Shown here in pieces: positions 1 through 10,586 of a stretch of 64,000 nucleotides of DNA. Every line of letters begins with the position of its first letter. Positions within the stretch are counted from its first letter, which is position 1. The translations under genes were made by a program, and so were the position numbers. The notes beneath the pieces were generated by a model. The model saw only the letters and a list, made by a program, of their open reading frames with translations. It searched no databases and was not told where the DNA came from. Source of the DNA: Hevea brasiliensis (taxonomy: Eukaryota > Streptophyta > Magnoliopsida > Malpighiales > Euphorbiaceae); NCBI RefSeq assembly GCF_030052815.1, contig NC_079496.1:72033652-72097651 (forward strand), written 5' to 3'.

Positions 1-1530
1 CCCAATTCAAATAGCAAAAGATAGGAGCTTAATGTGAGAATTTAGAAATTTAAGAATAAACAAACATTAAATCTTCACTTAGTGGTCCACTAACTCCACT
101 TAAGTGGACATGTAATCAGCATATTTTGGATAGATTACTCACCTTCTTCAACCTCCCAAAACCAGCCGAAAATTGGTGAAGAAGTTCCTCCATGGCCGTC
201 CCACCTTTGAGCACCCATTTCCCATGATGAAGCCATGATCCTTCAATACTTCCTTCACTAAAGTCGTTCTACACAACTTGGGCAGTAGATAGGCAGCAAG
301 AAAATCAAGTTTTTTTAAGGTTTTGAAGAATTTCAAAAGTGGTAAGTATGTATTTTTTATTATTGTTTCATTAAACCTTGCATGGATGTTATGGGTAGTT
401 GAATTGTGGAAGGATTTTTGAAGTTTGATGAGTAAATGGAGAGGTATATTTTTGGCAGCCATGGAACTTCAATGAGAGCAGTTTATCTTTGCATGTAATT
501 GGTAGATTAAAGTGTTGATGTAAGTATTTATGTGTGTAGGAATAAATTGGATAATGTATACTAGATGTATGTGACAGTACACTTGATTTTGGAAGCTTGG
601 AAACTAATGGATGGAAATGTACAAAGCGGCAACTTGAAGTGTAGATCAAAATATATTGTTTCATAGTTTGGTTTATGGAATTATATTGTTGAATTATGGT
701 GCTTGTTATGGCAGCATGTATATGTGTATAAAGGTTTGAATATGGACATGTAAATGAGCTATGTCATGTGGTTAAATTATTTGTAATTTGGACTTGGAAA
801 ATTTTGGACTACAATGTGTATATTGAGTATAGTTATAAGCTGCCAAAATGACTAAAAATGAGTTGCTAAATGTGTTTATGTTATGGTACAAACCAGAATT
901 AGCATGAAGGAAGTGACTTGGTAAGTGTTAAATGTGTCCTTTAGTATGTGATGAAGAGTATGTTGCAGGGCAGTGTAGGTTTTGGCTTAGAACCTTAAGA
1001 GTGTGACTCCAATTGGTATGAGACCAATTGGAGGTGAAAGTAGGCACAAAATGTGCCAACTTTCATGAAGGAAGCTTACCAAAAAGGTGATAAGACATAG
1101 CTCATTTACATGAAGGAACCTTCCTAAAAGGTGACTTGAAAATGACCAAATCCGGATTAGTGCTTTGAAAACCTGAAAATTTACCATTTGGGCAGCAGTT
1201 GATATTTTGGCCATAACTCACTCAAAAAAGGTCCAATTGACCTGAAATTTTTACCATGAATATTTTAGACATATATCTACAATTCTTATGAAGACACCAA
1301 AGCCCAAAAATGGACAGAACCAAGCCAAATAGCTTGCACAAGTTCAGGTCCAAAAATTGGCCGAACCAAAAGTGACCTAAAGCTACCATTTTGGTACATT
1401 CTGTCCAGCATTGGTAGATTGACCATAACTTGGCCTACATAACTCAAAATGACCTGAAATTTTACCCCGCATGCAATAAGACATAGACCTACAAGTTTTT
1501 AGTTTTGACCGAAACCCAAAAACTGAGGGA
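1..1530 (+). mobile_element. Partial 5' LTR of the left L-family element
   Basis: The stretch aligns by eye with the interior of the L LTRs at about 40330-41840 and 46930-48440, including the paired CCAATTGG-type motif near 1010-1030 and two copies of a module containing a GGTC-AATTGACC palindrome near 1210-1290 and 1425-1500. It therefore starts roughly 530 bp into an L LTR, whose beginning lies off the left edge. It ends abruptly at 1530 where copia LTR sequence starts. There is no open coding region; the short minus-strand frames here are chance frames inside the LTR. Confidence 0.8.
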
Positions 1531-2370
1531 ACTTGTACTATGTATGGGTATATGGGCATGTGTTGGCTCCTGCTAGTTATATATGGAGGTAGGTGTTGAT
1601 CAAGATGGAATCTGTTCCTCTAAGTAAATAGAGTTAAAATCCTATGTTCATTTAATTGTTCTTGATGTTTCAAGTTCCTGGCCAGGACAGATAGATTTAT
1701 TCAGAAAAGAGTTTCTGATGAGAAAAATCTTTTAATCAAGAACTGGAATTAAAAGAGAACATAATATTCATAGCAAATGGAGTTTGACATAAACCATGAC
1801 TCCAGCTTGAGTTGGGATTTTGTAACAGAGAGATTCTAGTGCATGGTAACATATGATTATAGGTTCATTTAAGGTAAATCTTATTACTAATTGGGTGGCC
1901 ATGGCATGCTATGCTAGGTGTTAACCATGGTCTATGAGGTTCATAAAATGATTTAGAGAAATCATTTATGGTAAGAAAGAGTTCTGATGATATTAAGAGT
2001 TGATATCATGTCTCATTGCCAATTAGTGATGAGCCTAGTAAGTCACACACATACACAAGTTATCACCTATTTAAATATGATTTAATTAATTAATTAAAGA
2101 GTTTAATTGATTAATTAAATAGATTTGGTTTGCAATTAAATTGCAAAGTCCCTAGCATGACTTGAAACCAAATCTAGATTATTGGATGTGTAGTATAAAT
2201 TAAATTTATATTTAAAGTGTTTAAATATGAATTTAATTGATGAGAAATTAATTAATAGAGATTAATTAATTAATTTATATTTGATATAAATTAATTAGAA
2301 GAAGAAAATAATTATTTTGGGTTAAGAACTCAAAATTAAGACACATGGGCATTTTGGTCATTTCACAGTG

Positions 2371-2539
2371 TGACACGTGGCACCACGAGATGGTGACACA
2401 TGGCATAACACATAAGCTTGCCAAATGTTTTTTTAATCATATAAGATGATTAAAATCAAGATTGAATATAGGTTTGACACTTGGCACAATGTGATTGGGT
2501 CACTTAAACCTAGAGCTAATCAAAAGGTGACATGTGGCT
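2371..2539 (+). promoter_or_regulatory. Cluster of TGACACNTGGCA-like motifs in copia U3
   Basis: Four variants of one 12-bp motif lie upstream of the TATA-like box: 2371-2382 (with a perfect G-box CACGTG at 2374-2379), 2394-2405, 2475-2486 and 2528-2539. The same cluster is in the 3' LTR (G-box at 9832-9837). CACGTG cores are known binding sites for plant bZIP and bHLH factors; a role here is inferred. Confidence 0.5.
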
Positions 2540-2562
2540 AGGGTTTAATGTGTTAACCTAGC

Positions 2563-2570
2563 TATTTAAG
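2563..2570 (+). promoter_or_regulatory. TATA-like box of the copia LTR
   Basis: TATTTAAG follows the G-box cluster and precedes a pyrimidine-rich tract that would be the transcribed leader. The counterpart in the 3' LTR is at 10019-10026. Assignment rests on position and sequence only. Confidence 0.4.
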
Positions 2571-3135
2571 TGTGGTTATGAAAAGAAAACATAACCAGCA
2601 GCCTCTCCTCTCAATTGTCACGCCACTTTGAGCCTCTCCAGCTATTTCTCTTCATCTCTCATCAATTCAAAGAGATTAGCCATCAATCTCTTGAATTAAG
2701 AACACTAGAAATTGTTTCTAGTGTCCTGTTTACATCTCTAATCTCTTAAAAGGCAGAACTTGAATTTCTAATTAATAGAAAAGGCTTTAGAAGTTGTTCA
2801 AGGGCTGCCATAGGTGTTCTTGGTGTGGACAAGCTAGAGGGACAACATGTGGTGTCCTGAAGACGAATCTCAAAGGCGCAGACACGCTGCAGCACATCAA
2901 GAGGTTAGTGTAATCGTTCTTGATTTAATCTAGGGTTCTAAAATTAATCTGATTAATTTTTAAAATCTTAAATGGCAAATACAGATCCAAAAACATGTTA
3001 AAAGAGTTTTAATATGTTGTTTATCATTGAAATCAAATAGATAAAAATAAATCTTGCATGGTGCATGTGACCCTAGGTGAAATTTTTGAATTCAATGGTA
3101 TAATCTTGTGTTTTTCACGCTTCCGTTCCTTCAAT

Positions 3136-3148
3136 TGGTATCAGAGCC
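3136..3148 (+). promoter_or_regulatory. Copia primer binding site (initiator tRNA-Met type)
   Basis: TGGTATCAGAGCC begins two bases after the LTR end CA at 3133. This is the usual plant retrotransposon site complementary to the 3' end of initiator tRNA-Met, and it fixes the LTR boundary. Confidence 0.9.
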
Positions 3149-3401
3149 ACTATATTTTCCATTTAGATTGTTGATTATATGATTTAATAGTGTGATTTGA
3201 TCATAAGATGATTGATTCATTGCTAGTTGGATTAAGAGGTGTGGCGTCACACATGGTGAAGCCACCAATGGTGGCGGCAACAATGGTTCCATGGGTGATT
3301 CAAGGTTTGGCTTTTAATTCTGCAATTGTTGTATGATCTAAGGCCTATTCTTTGACTAATTAAAGTGTTTAATTAGTTGTTTTAATCACACAATTAAATT
3401 A

Positions 3402-3742
3402 TGATTCAAATCAGAATTTTAAAAAAATGTTTGAATGTGATTCAAATCTGAATTTTAAAAGTTGTTTGAATGTGATTCAAATCTGAATTTTTAAAGTTGT
3501 TTGAATCATATTTAAATCTTATTTTTTAAAATTGATTCAATAAAATTCAGATCTGATTTTTAAAAAAATATTTGAATGTGATTCAAATCTGATTTTTTAA
3601 AAAATATTTGAATGTGATTCAAATCTGAGTTTTTGTTGTTTGAATGTGATTCAAATCTGAATTTTTAAATTTGTTTGAATGAGATACAAATCTGAATTTT
3701 TAAATTTATTTGAATCATATTCAAATCTGGATTTTTAAGTTG
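3402..3742 (+). repeat. About 36-bp tandem repeat in the copia leader
   Basis: Nine to ten imperfect units of about 35-36 bp are built around TGATTCAAATCTGAATTTTT. At most unit junctions TTGAAT-GTG-ATTCAA forms a 6-bp inverted repeat. The array lies between primer site and gag and has no coding potential. Confidence 0.8.
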
Positions 3743-4913
3743 AATATGAGATATTCAATTTAATATAAGTATGTATGTTTTATTTAATTGTTAAATAGTG
3801 ATATGCATGATGGATGATCATGGACTATAAAAGACCAATGTGATTGGATTTATTTCTTTTATGTTTCTTTGGGATTGTAAATTAATTTATTTTAATTTAT
3901 TTTGGGCATATATTATTAAGTTTGTAATATTTTTGGGTTGTAATTTCATTTATTTAAGTTCTTGTAAATTCGCCTTGGTATGCCAAGGATTACTATGTAA
4001 TATTGAATTGCAAGAAGTTCAAGGAGGTCAAGAACATTGGTGGGACCAGTGGGAGGAATTCAATATCAAGTGTTGATTATGTACTCCTTCAGCAACTCTT
4101 GTAAAATGAATGAATGAAATGCACCTAGGAATGCCCTGATTCAATTCTTGGTGGCTCAGAATTGAATCCCTTAGAAAGTCCATGATCATATCATATTTAC
4201 TGCTTATCCATGAATGCATGAGATGTATGGGAATGTATGCAATTATATGATATATGCATGCTAAATGGATAATGTGCAAAGTGAGACCTTAATAGTAATT
4301 AGGATGGCTATAAAATCTTCCAAACAAATGATTAAGTTGGAAATGCTATAATTAAAGTAATTATAACATAAGCCCTCCATTGGGGCAATTATTTTAAGAA
4401 ATTTTAAATAGTTGCATGAGATGTAATTAATTTAAGAGATTTTCTTAAGAATAATTGTTAAGCATGAGATGTTGTAAATATGTAAATGGTTTGGTTTCCA
4501 ATATTGGATATACCTGAGGACATTAAAATTATTTGCATAATTACTGGCTCAATGGGATCAACTTAACTAATGCAAGATAAGTCAATAATGGATGTACCTG
4601 AGATTTTGAGCATTAGGGGCTAGGTAAAGGATTGAACCTCACATGAGATGTGATGGGCAAGGAGTTGCTCACTTATAGTTTATTGTAATTCCAATAATGG
4701 ATGTACCTAAGGATGATCAATAGAATTATAAGAATTCAATCACCCACTAGAAATCCATCTAACTAGGATTTTCGTTTTCTACTTTGGAAGTGTAGGATTC
4801 GCTAAGTTAGTGGGAGGACCAATTTGATTAAAAGACCATAATCATTTTGGTTAATTACATGATACATTTACTAATTAATCTGGTTATTTTTTGCAGTTAA
4901 TTTTCTGATAAAA
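3743..4913 (+). other. Copia untranslated leader
   Basis: AT-rich leader without a long frame. A short phrase like AATGGATGTACCTGAGG recurs near 4500, 4588 and 4694. Just before the gag start there is a pyrimidine run ending in TTGCAG (about 4885-4896), which looks like a 3' splice site; a leader intron is possible but unproven. Confidence 0.5.
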
Positions 4914-5765
4914 ATGAGCACAAAACAACCACCACCATCCAATATCCTTGCAAGCATACTTGATCACAACAGGTTGATAGGACCTAATCTGTCTGATTGG
5001 CTAAGAAATTTGAAACTTGTCCTGAACCTTGAACATATAGGATATGTTCTAGATTCAAATGTTCCTGGTCCCTTACCTCCAAAGGCCACTTAAGAGGAAC
5101 ATGAAACTTTTGACAAGTGGAAGGAGCATGATATGAGAGCTAAGTGTTACATGTTTGCTTCCATGAGTAATGAGTTACTGAAGCAGCATGAAAACTTGCA
5201 GAGTGCAAGTGAGATCCTCCTTCACCTACAAGAGTTGTATGGTGAGCACAGTAGGAATGCTAGGTATGAGATATCTAGGCAGCTGTTCCGCATGAAGATC
5301 TATGAGGGACAGAATGTTGGGGATCATGTCCACAAGATGATTCGGCTGATTGAGCAGTTAGAATATCTTGACTTCAACATGGATTTCCAACTACAAACGG
5401 ATTTGATCCTTTAGTCCCTTCCTGAGTCTTTTGGGAATTTTGTGACAAATTTCCATATGACTAAACAGGAATGCACCTTAGCTGAATTGCTCAACATGCT
5501 GGTTATTGCCCAAAAGAATATGCCAGGCAATAAAGGAAAAGAGGTAGCTTTGGTTGCATTTTCATCTGCTGGAAAGTCCAACAAGAAGAAGGGCAATAAG
5601 AAAAAGAAACCTCAGATTCCTGGTCCTTCTAAGAGAATAGCTAAACAGAAAAGGAAGACTAAAGCTGATGAAGGCAAAGGAAAGTGTTTCCATTGCCAAC
5701 AGGAAAGTGTTTCCAGTGCCAACAGGAAAGTGTTTCCATTGCCAGTAAGAAAATGTTTCCACTGG
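4914..5765 (+). pseudogene. Copia gag remnant
   Basis: The frame opens at ATG 4914 about 1.8 kb after the primer site and runs in one register. It shows the usual copia gag N-terminal pattern (SDWLRNLKLVL, then a helical capsid-like region with LQELYGEHSR and the segment ending VHKMIRLIEQLEYLDF). In-frame stops occur at TAA 5091-5093 and TAG 5412-5414. A basic lysine-rich linker (about 5572-5680) leads into the first half of a zinc knuckle (GKCFHCQ, about 5680), where the motif is replaced by a 23-bp tandem repeat and never completed. Gag would normally form the particle and bind the RNA genome. The two stops and the broken knuckle mark it as non-functional. Confidence 0.85.
5679..5764 (+). 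repeat. 23-bp tandem repeat replacing the zinc knuckle
   Basis: Three full units of 23 bp starting GGAAAGTGTTTCC, plus a partial fourth, begin at the knuckle codons for GKCFHC. Because 23 is not a multiple of three, each unit is read in a different frame, but three shifts total 69 bp, so the downstream integrase frame is preserved. Confidence 0.85.
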
Positions 5766-6686
5766 CCAGAGTATAGCAATCTAAAAGAAAACAATGCCAT
5801 GGTAAAAGCCAACTCAAGTTCAAAATATATTTGGCACTTAAGGTTATGTCATGTTGCAGAAGATAGGACTGCAAAATTGGAGAAAATGGGGATTTTATCC
5901 TCATTGGGCTCTGAGCCTACTCCAACTTGTGAATCTTGCCTTCAAGGAAAAATGACTAGATCACCCTTTGTTGGACAAGGGCTAAGAGCTGAAAATATTT
6001 TGGAGCTAATACATAGTGATGTATGTGGTCCATTTAAAGAAATGGCTAGAGGGGGCTTTCATTATTTTATTACCTTTACTGATGATAAATCAAGGTTTGG
6101 GTATTTGTATTTGCTGAAATACAAACATGAATCTTTTGAAAAGTTCAAAGAATTTAAATCTGAAGTAGAAAATCAAACAGGAAAGAGTATTAAAGCTCTT
6201 CGATCAGATCGTGGAGGTAAATATTTGAGTACTGAATTTGATGAATACTTGAGAGAGCATGGCATTGTTTCTCAGCTGACTCCTCCAAGAACGCCACAAC
6301 TGAATGGTGTATCTGAAAGGAGAAATCGTACCCTATTGGATATGGTACGTATTATGATGAGCTATACTGATATGCCAATCTTCTTTTGGGGATTTGCATT
6401 AGAATCAGCTTTGTATATTCTGAATAGGATTCCATCAAAATCAGTTTCTTCCACACCTTATGAGATTTGGCATGGAAGAAAACCAAGTCTTAAGCATGTT
6501 AAGATTTGGGGTTGTCCAGCTTATATCAAAAAGCTGAACACTGATAAATTGGAGACCAGATCAGAAAAAGGTCGATTTGTTGGATATCCAAAAGATAGTT
6601 TTGGATATTATTTTTATTTGCCTACTTCACAAAAGGTTGTGATAAGTAGAGATGCCACATTTCTTGAACAACAGTTTGTCCAATAA
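5766..6686 (+). pseudogene. Copia integrase (protease segment missing)
   Basis: Soon after the knuckle repeat the frame enters the pre-integrase zinc finger (WHLRLCH, then CESCLQGK), with no aspartic protease motif in between, so an internal deletion has removed it. The rve catalytic core follows with D (HSD, 6018-6020), D (SDRGG, 6207-6209) and E (SERRN, 6315-6317). The second D and the E are 35 residues apart, as expected for a DDE integrase. The C-terminal part has the conserved WGFALESALYILNRIP and TPYEIWHGRKPS stretches. TAA at 6684-6686 interrupts the link to reverse transcriptase but the register is kept. Integrase would insert the cDNA into the genome. Confidence 0.9.
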
Positions 6687-7874
6687 GGAGGCAAAGGAAG
6701 GCAAATAGAGTTAGAATTGGAGAATTCTGACCAACCAACAGATAAGATGGATATAGATCCATCTAGTCAACCTATACCCATTAATGAAACATCTACAGCT
6801 GTTCCTCGTAGAACAACCAGGGTATCTCACCCACCATTGAGATATGGTTTTCTTCATGAAGAAGAACAAGAGTTGTCTACTCATGAAGAAGTAGATCATG
6901 GAGATGATCCACTTACCTATGAAGAAGCTATATCAGATATAGAATCTTCAAAATGGATTGATGCTATGAAATCCGAGATTGATTCCATGTATAAGAATCA
7001 ACTTTGGGATATTGTTGACCCACCTGAAGGTATTGTACTTATAGGGAACAAATGGGTTTTCAAGAAGAAAATTGGTTCTGATGGAATGGTAGAGACCTAT
7101 AAGGCAAGGCTAGTAGCGAAAGGGTTTCGCCAAAGGCAAGGAATAGACTATGAGGAGACTTTCTCGCCTGTTGCCATGCTTAAATCAATTAGGATTTTAT
7201 TAGCAATAGCTGCGTACTATGATTATGAGATTTGGCAGATGGATGTCAAAACAGCTTTTCTCAATGGATACATTGAAGAAAACATTTTCATGGAACAACC
7301 TAAGGGATTTGAATCCCAAGATGGTTCTAAGGTATGCAAGCTAAAGCGATCCATTTATGGGTTGAAACAAGCTTCGAGGAGTTGGAACATCCGTTTTGAT
7401 GAAGCCATTAAATCTTTTGGTTTTATCAAAAATGAGGATGAGCCATGTGTATATAAGAAGGTTAGTGACAGTGCTATCACTTTCCTTGTCTTATTTGTGG
7501 ATGACATACTATTGATGGGTAATGATACAGGTATGTTGACGACTATAAAGGTATGGTTGTCAAATACATTCTCCATGAAAGGCTTAGGGGAGGCAACCTA
7601 TATTATTGGGATTCGCATCTATAGAGATAGAGCGAAAAGAATAATTGGTTTATCCCAAAGTCTATACTTGGAAAAGGTGTTAAAGAGGTTTAACATGCTT
7701 GATTCCAAGAGAGGATTGTTACCAGTGAGACATGGTATCCACCTTTCTAAAGAGATGTCTCCAAAGACACCTGAAGAAAGAGATAAGATGGCCAGGATTC
7801 CATATGCTTCGACTATTGGAAGTTTAATGTATGCAATGTTGTGTACTAGGCCGGATATCGCATATCTTTATTAG
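6687..7874 (+). pseudogene. Copia reverse transcriptase
   Basis: The frame is the same as gag and integrase. Visible RVT_2 landmarks are WIDAMKSEIDSM, the NKWVFKKK and YKARLVAKGF blocks, QMDVKTAFLNG, the SIYGLKQASRSW block, and the catalytic LFVDDILLMG (about 7490-7520), which carries the VDD pair. TAG 7872-7874 ends the open part just after the RPDIAY motif that normally leads to the RNase H region. Catalytic residues look intact, so the stop codons are the visible lesions. Reverse transcriptase would copy the RNA genome from the primer at 3136. Confidence 0.92.
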
Positions 7875-8459
7875 TTTGACTAGCGGTATCAATCCAATCC
7901 AGTTTGGAACATTTGGATAGGTATCAAGAATATCCTTAAGTACTTGAGAAGAACTAAGGATTTATTCTTGATTTATGGAGGTGGAGACTTGCAATTGGAT
8001 GGTTATCACGATTACGATTTCCAATCGGATATCGATGATAGAAAGTCTACCTCTGGATATGTGTTCATTTGTAATGGAGGTGCGATCGGTTGGAAGAGTT
8101 CCAAGCGAGCACGATTGCAGATTCCACTACGAAGTGAGTATATTCTTGCATCGGATCTTTGCAAAGAAAGTCTGTTTGGATAAAGAAGTTCGTGTGAGAA
8201 CTTACGGTAGTTCCTTCCATTGAGTCGGCGGTTCCACTACTGCTGTGACAACAATGGAGCGATCCTCTGAGCTAAGGAACTAAGGTCTCACCCAAAATCC
8301 AAACACATAGAAAGGCACTACCACATTATCGGAGATATAGTTGGGCAAGCGATATAGCCATGCAAAATAATAACATCGGTGAAAAATCCGGTGATCCATT
8401 CACTAAGCCTATGTCACAGACTCAGTTAGACCGGCATCTTGAGAAGATAGGTCTAACAT
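7875..8459 (+). pseudogene. Copia RNase H and pol C-terminus
   Basis: Conserved copia C-terminal pieces are still readable: YLRRTKDLFLIYGG, then D-F-Q-S-D-I-D-DRKSTSGYVF (about 8010-8070), a degraded KSSK...EYI block, and a final part with DPFTKPM-like and HLEK-like sequence (about 8390-8455). Stops at about 7872 and 7890 and frame changes after 8180 break it. The 7944-8183 part is still in the same register as gag. Fragments near 8180-8350 match only if the frame is changed. RNase H would remove the RNA template. Confidence 0.8.
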
Positions 8460-8480
8460 ATTGTAATGAATGGCTCTAGT

Positions 8481-8493
8481 GCTAGTGGGAGAT
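8481..8493 (+). promoter_or_regulatory. Copia polypurine tract
   Basis: GCTAGTGGGAGAT lies directly before the LTR start TGTTAG at 8494. This purine-rich GTGGGAGA motif next to TGTTAG is typical of plant copia elements and defines the true LTR start. Confidence 0.8.
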
Positions 8494-10586
8494 TGTTAGT
8501 AGTATGCCCTAGAGCATATCATTTAGTATGTATCTTGTACATATTTTTAATAATAAAAGGCATTTCCACTTTTCCGTTTACATAATATATTTATGTGTAA
8601 TAGAAAAGGTCCATTGATATTTTGTTAGAAATATTATTCTTAAGTTGTTAAGAATATGAGTGACAATATTTCTAGCACAAAGTATCATAAATAGGTTCAC
8701 AATCGAGGATACTTCATAATAAGGACATGACTTATCAGAAAGATTGTATTCATGTTTGTTCCCAAGTTATTTATATGAGATATAAATAAGATGGAATGGT
8801 GAGTCTCATGCCATATAACAAACTTGATAGGCACTTATAAATGATAAGTAGGCGAACCGGTGACACTTATGACAAGCACATGGAGTTTACTCTTGTCAAT
8901 GTTTTGTCATAAATCATATCGATGCATATAATCTTTAGACACGAGATAGCACAGTTATCTTGTATATAGGTAGTTTGAGTTTGATACAGCTTTCATACTT
9001 GTACTATGTATGGGTATATGGGCATGTGTTGGCTCCTGCTAGTTATATATGGAGGTAGGTGTTGATCAAGATGGAATCTGTTCCTCTAAGTAAATAGAGT
9101 TAAAATCCTATGTTCATTTAATTGTTCTTGATGTTTCAAGTTCTGGCAGACAGATAGATTTTTTGTAAAAGAGTTTACGATGAGAAAATCTTTTAATCAA
9201 GCTGGAATTAAAAGAGAACATAATATTCATAGCAAATGGAGTTTGACATAAACCATGACTCGGCTTGAGTTGGGATTTTATAACAGAGAGATTCTAGTGC
9301 ATGGTAACATATGATTATAGGTTCATTTAAGGTAAATCTTATTACTAATTGGGTGGCCATGGCATGCTATGCTAGGTGTTAACCATGGTCTATGAGGTTT
9401 ATAAAATGATTTAGAGAAATCATTTATGGTAAGAAAGAGTTCTGATGATATTAAGAGTTGATATCATGTCTCATTGCCAATTAGTGATGAGCCTAGTAAG
9501 TCACACACATACACAAGTTATCACCTATTTAAATATGATTTAATTAATTAATTAAAGAGTTTAATTGATTAATTAAATAGATTTGGTTTGCAATTAAATT
9601 GCAAAGTCCCTAGCATGACTTGAAACCAAATCTAGATTATTGGATGTGTAGTATAAATTAAATTTATATTTAAAGTGTTTAAATATTAATTTAATTGATG
9701 AGAAATTAATTAATAGAGATTAATTAATTAATTTATATTTGATATAAATTAATTAGAAGAAGAAAATAATTATTTTGGGTTAAGAACTCAAAATTAAGAC
9801 ACAGGGGCATTTTGGTCATTTCACAGTGTGACACGTGGCACCACGAGATGGTGACACATGGCATAACACATAAGCTTGCCAAATATTTTTAATCATGTAA
9901 GATGATTAAAATCAAGATTAAATATAGGTTTGACACTTGGCACAATGTGATTGGGTCACTTAAACCTAGAGCTAATCAAAAGGTGACATGTGGCTAGGGT
10001 TTAATGTGTTAACCTAGCTATTTAAGTGTGGTTATGAAAAGAAAACATAACCAGCAGCCTCTCCTCTCAATTGTCACGCCACTTTGAGCCTCTCCAGCTA
10101 TTTCTCTTCATCTCTCATCAATTCAAAGAGATTAGCCATCAATCTCTTGAATTAAGAACACTAGAAATTGTTTCTAGTGTCCTATTTACATCTTTAATCT
10201 CTTAAAAGGCAGAACTTGAATTTCTAATTAATAGAAAAGGCTTTAGAAGCTGTTCAAGGGCTGCCATAGGTGTTCTTGGTGTGGACAAGCTAGAGGGACA
10301 ACATCTGGTGTCCTGAAGACGAATCTCAAAGCGCGAGACATGCGGCACATCAAGAGGTTAGTGTAATCGTTCTTGATTTAATCTAGGGTTCTAAAATTAA
10401 TCTGATTAATTTTTAAAATCTTAAATGGCAAATATAGATCCAAAAACATATTAAAAGAGTTTTAATATGTTGTTTATCATTGAAATCAAATAGATAAAAA
10501 TAAATCTTGCATGGTGCATGTGACCCTAGGTGAAAATTTTGAATTCAATGGTATAATCTTGTGTTTTTCACGCTTCCGTTCCTTCA
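8494..10586 (+). repeat. Copia 3' LTR (complete, 2093 bp)
   Basis: It runs from TGTTAG to CCTTCA with the standard TG...CA ends. It contains AATAAA at 8552-8557, the G-box cluster (9832-9837 onward) and a TATA-like box at 10019-10026. It is followed directly by L-family gag sequence. Its first roughly 500 bp have no partner in the truncated 5' LTR. Confidence 0.9.

Larger units (their letters stand above)
1531..3133 (+). repeat. Copia 5' LTR, truncated at its 5' end
   Basis: It matches 8997-10586 of the 3' LTR almost base for base, ending ...CCTTCA just before the primer site. The part equal to 8494-8996 of the 3' LTR is missing. Differences between the two LTRs cluster at CAG/CTG/CCAGG sites (for example 1675-1715 against 9140-9175), which suggests recent insertion plus consensus noise rather than age. 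Confidence 0.9.
1531..10586 (+). mobile_element. Ty1/copia retrotransposon, 5'-truncated and defective
   Basis: The order is LTR, primer site, leader, gag, integrase, reverse transcriptase, RNase H, polypurine tract, LTR. Integrase before reverse transcriptase is the Ty1/copia order. The right LTR is complete (2093 bp) but the left one lacks its first roughly 500 bp, so the two ends do not match and no target-site duplication can be read. The gag-pol frame runs from 4914 to about 8455 and carries several in-frame stops, and the protease segment is missing. The element sits in an L element: L LTR on its left, L gag on its right. Family identity is clear; the copia lineage is not assigned. Confidence 0.93.

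Noticed and set aside
1531..1560. Copia LTR start with a target-site duplication at 1531
   Set aside because: The complete 3' LTR starts about 500 bp earlier (8494) next to the polypurine tract, and the flanks GAACT and AAAAC do not match.
3136..3148. tRNA-like match at primer sites (also 19049, 27055, 37943, 43889, 59632)
   Set aside because: Only the 12-13 nt complement of a tRNA 3' end is present, with no cloverleaf; these are primer binding sites.
5562..5904. Overlapping minus-strand frames opposite the copia gag-integrase
   Set aside because: Shadow frames created by the 23-bp repeat and the lysine-rich linker on the other strand.
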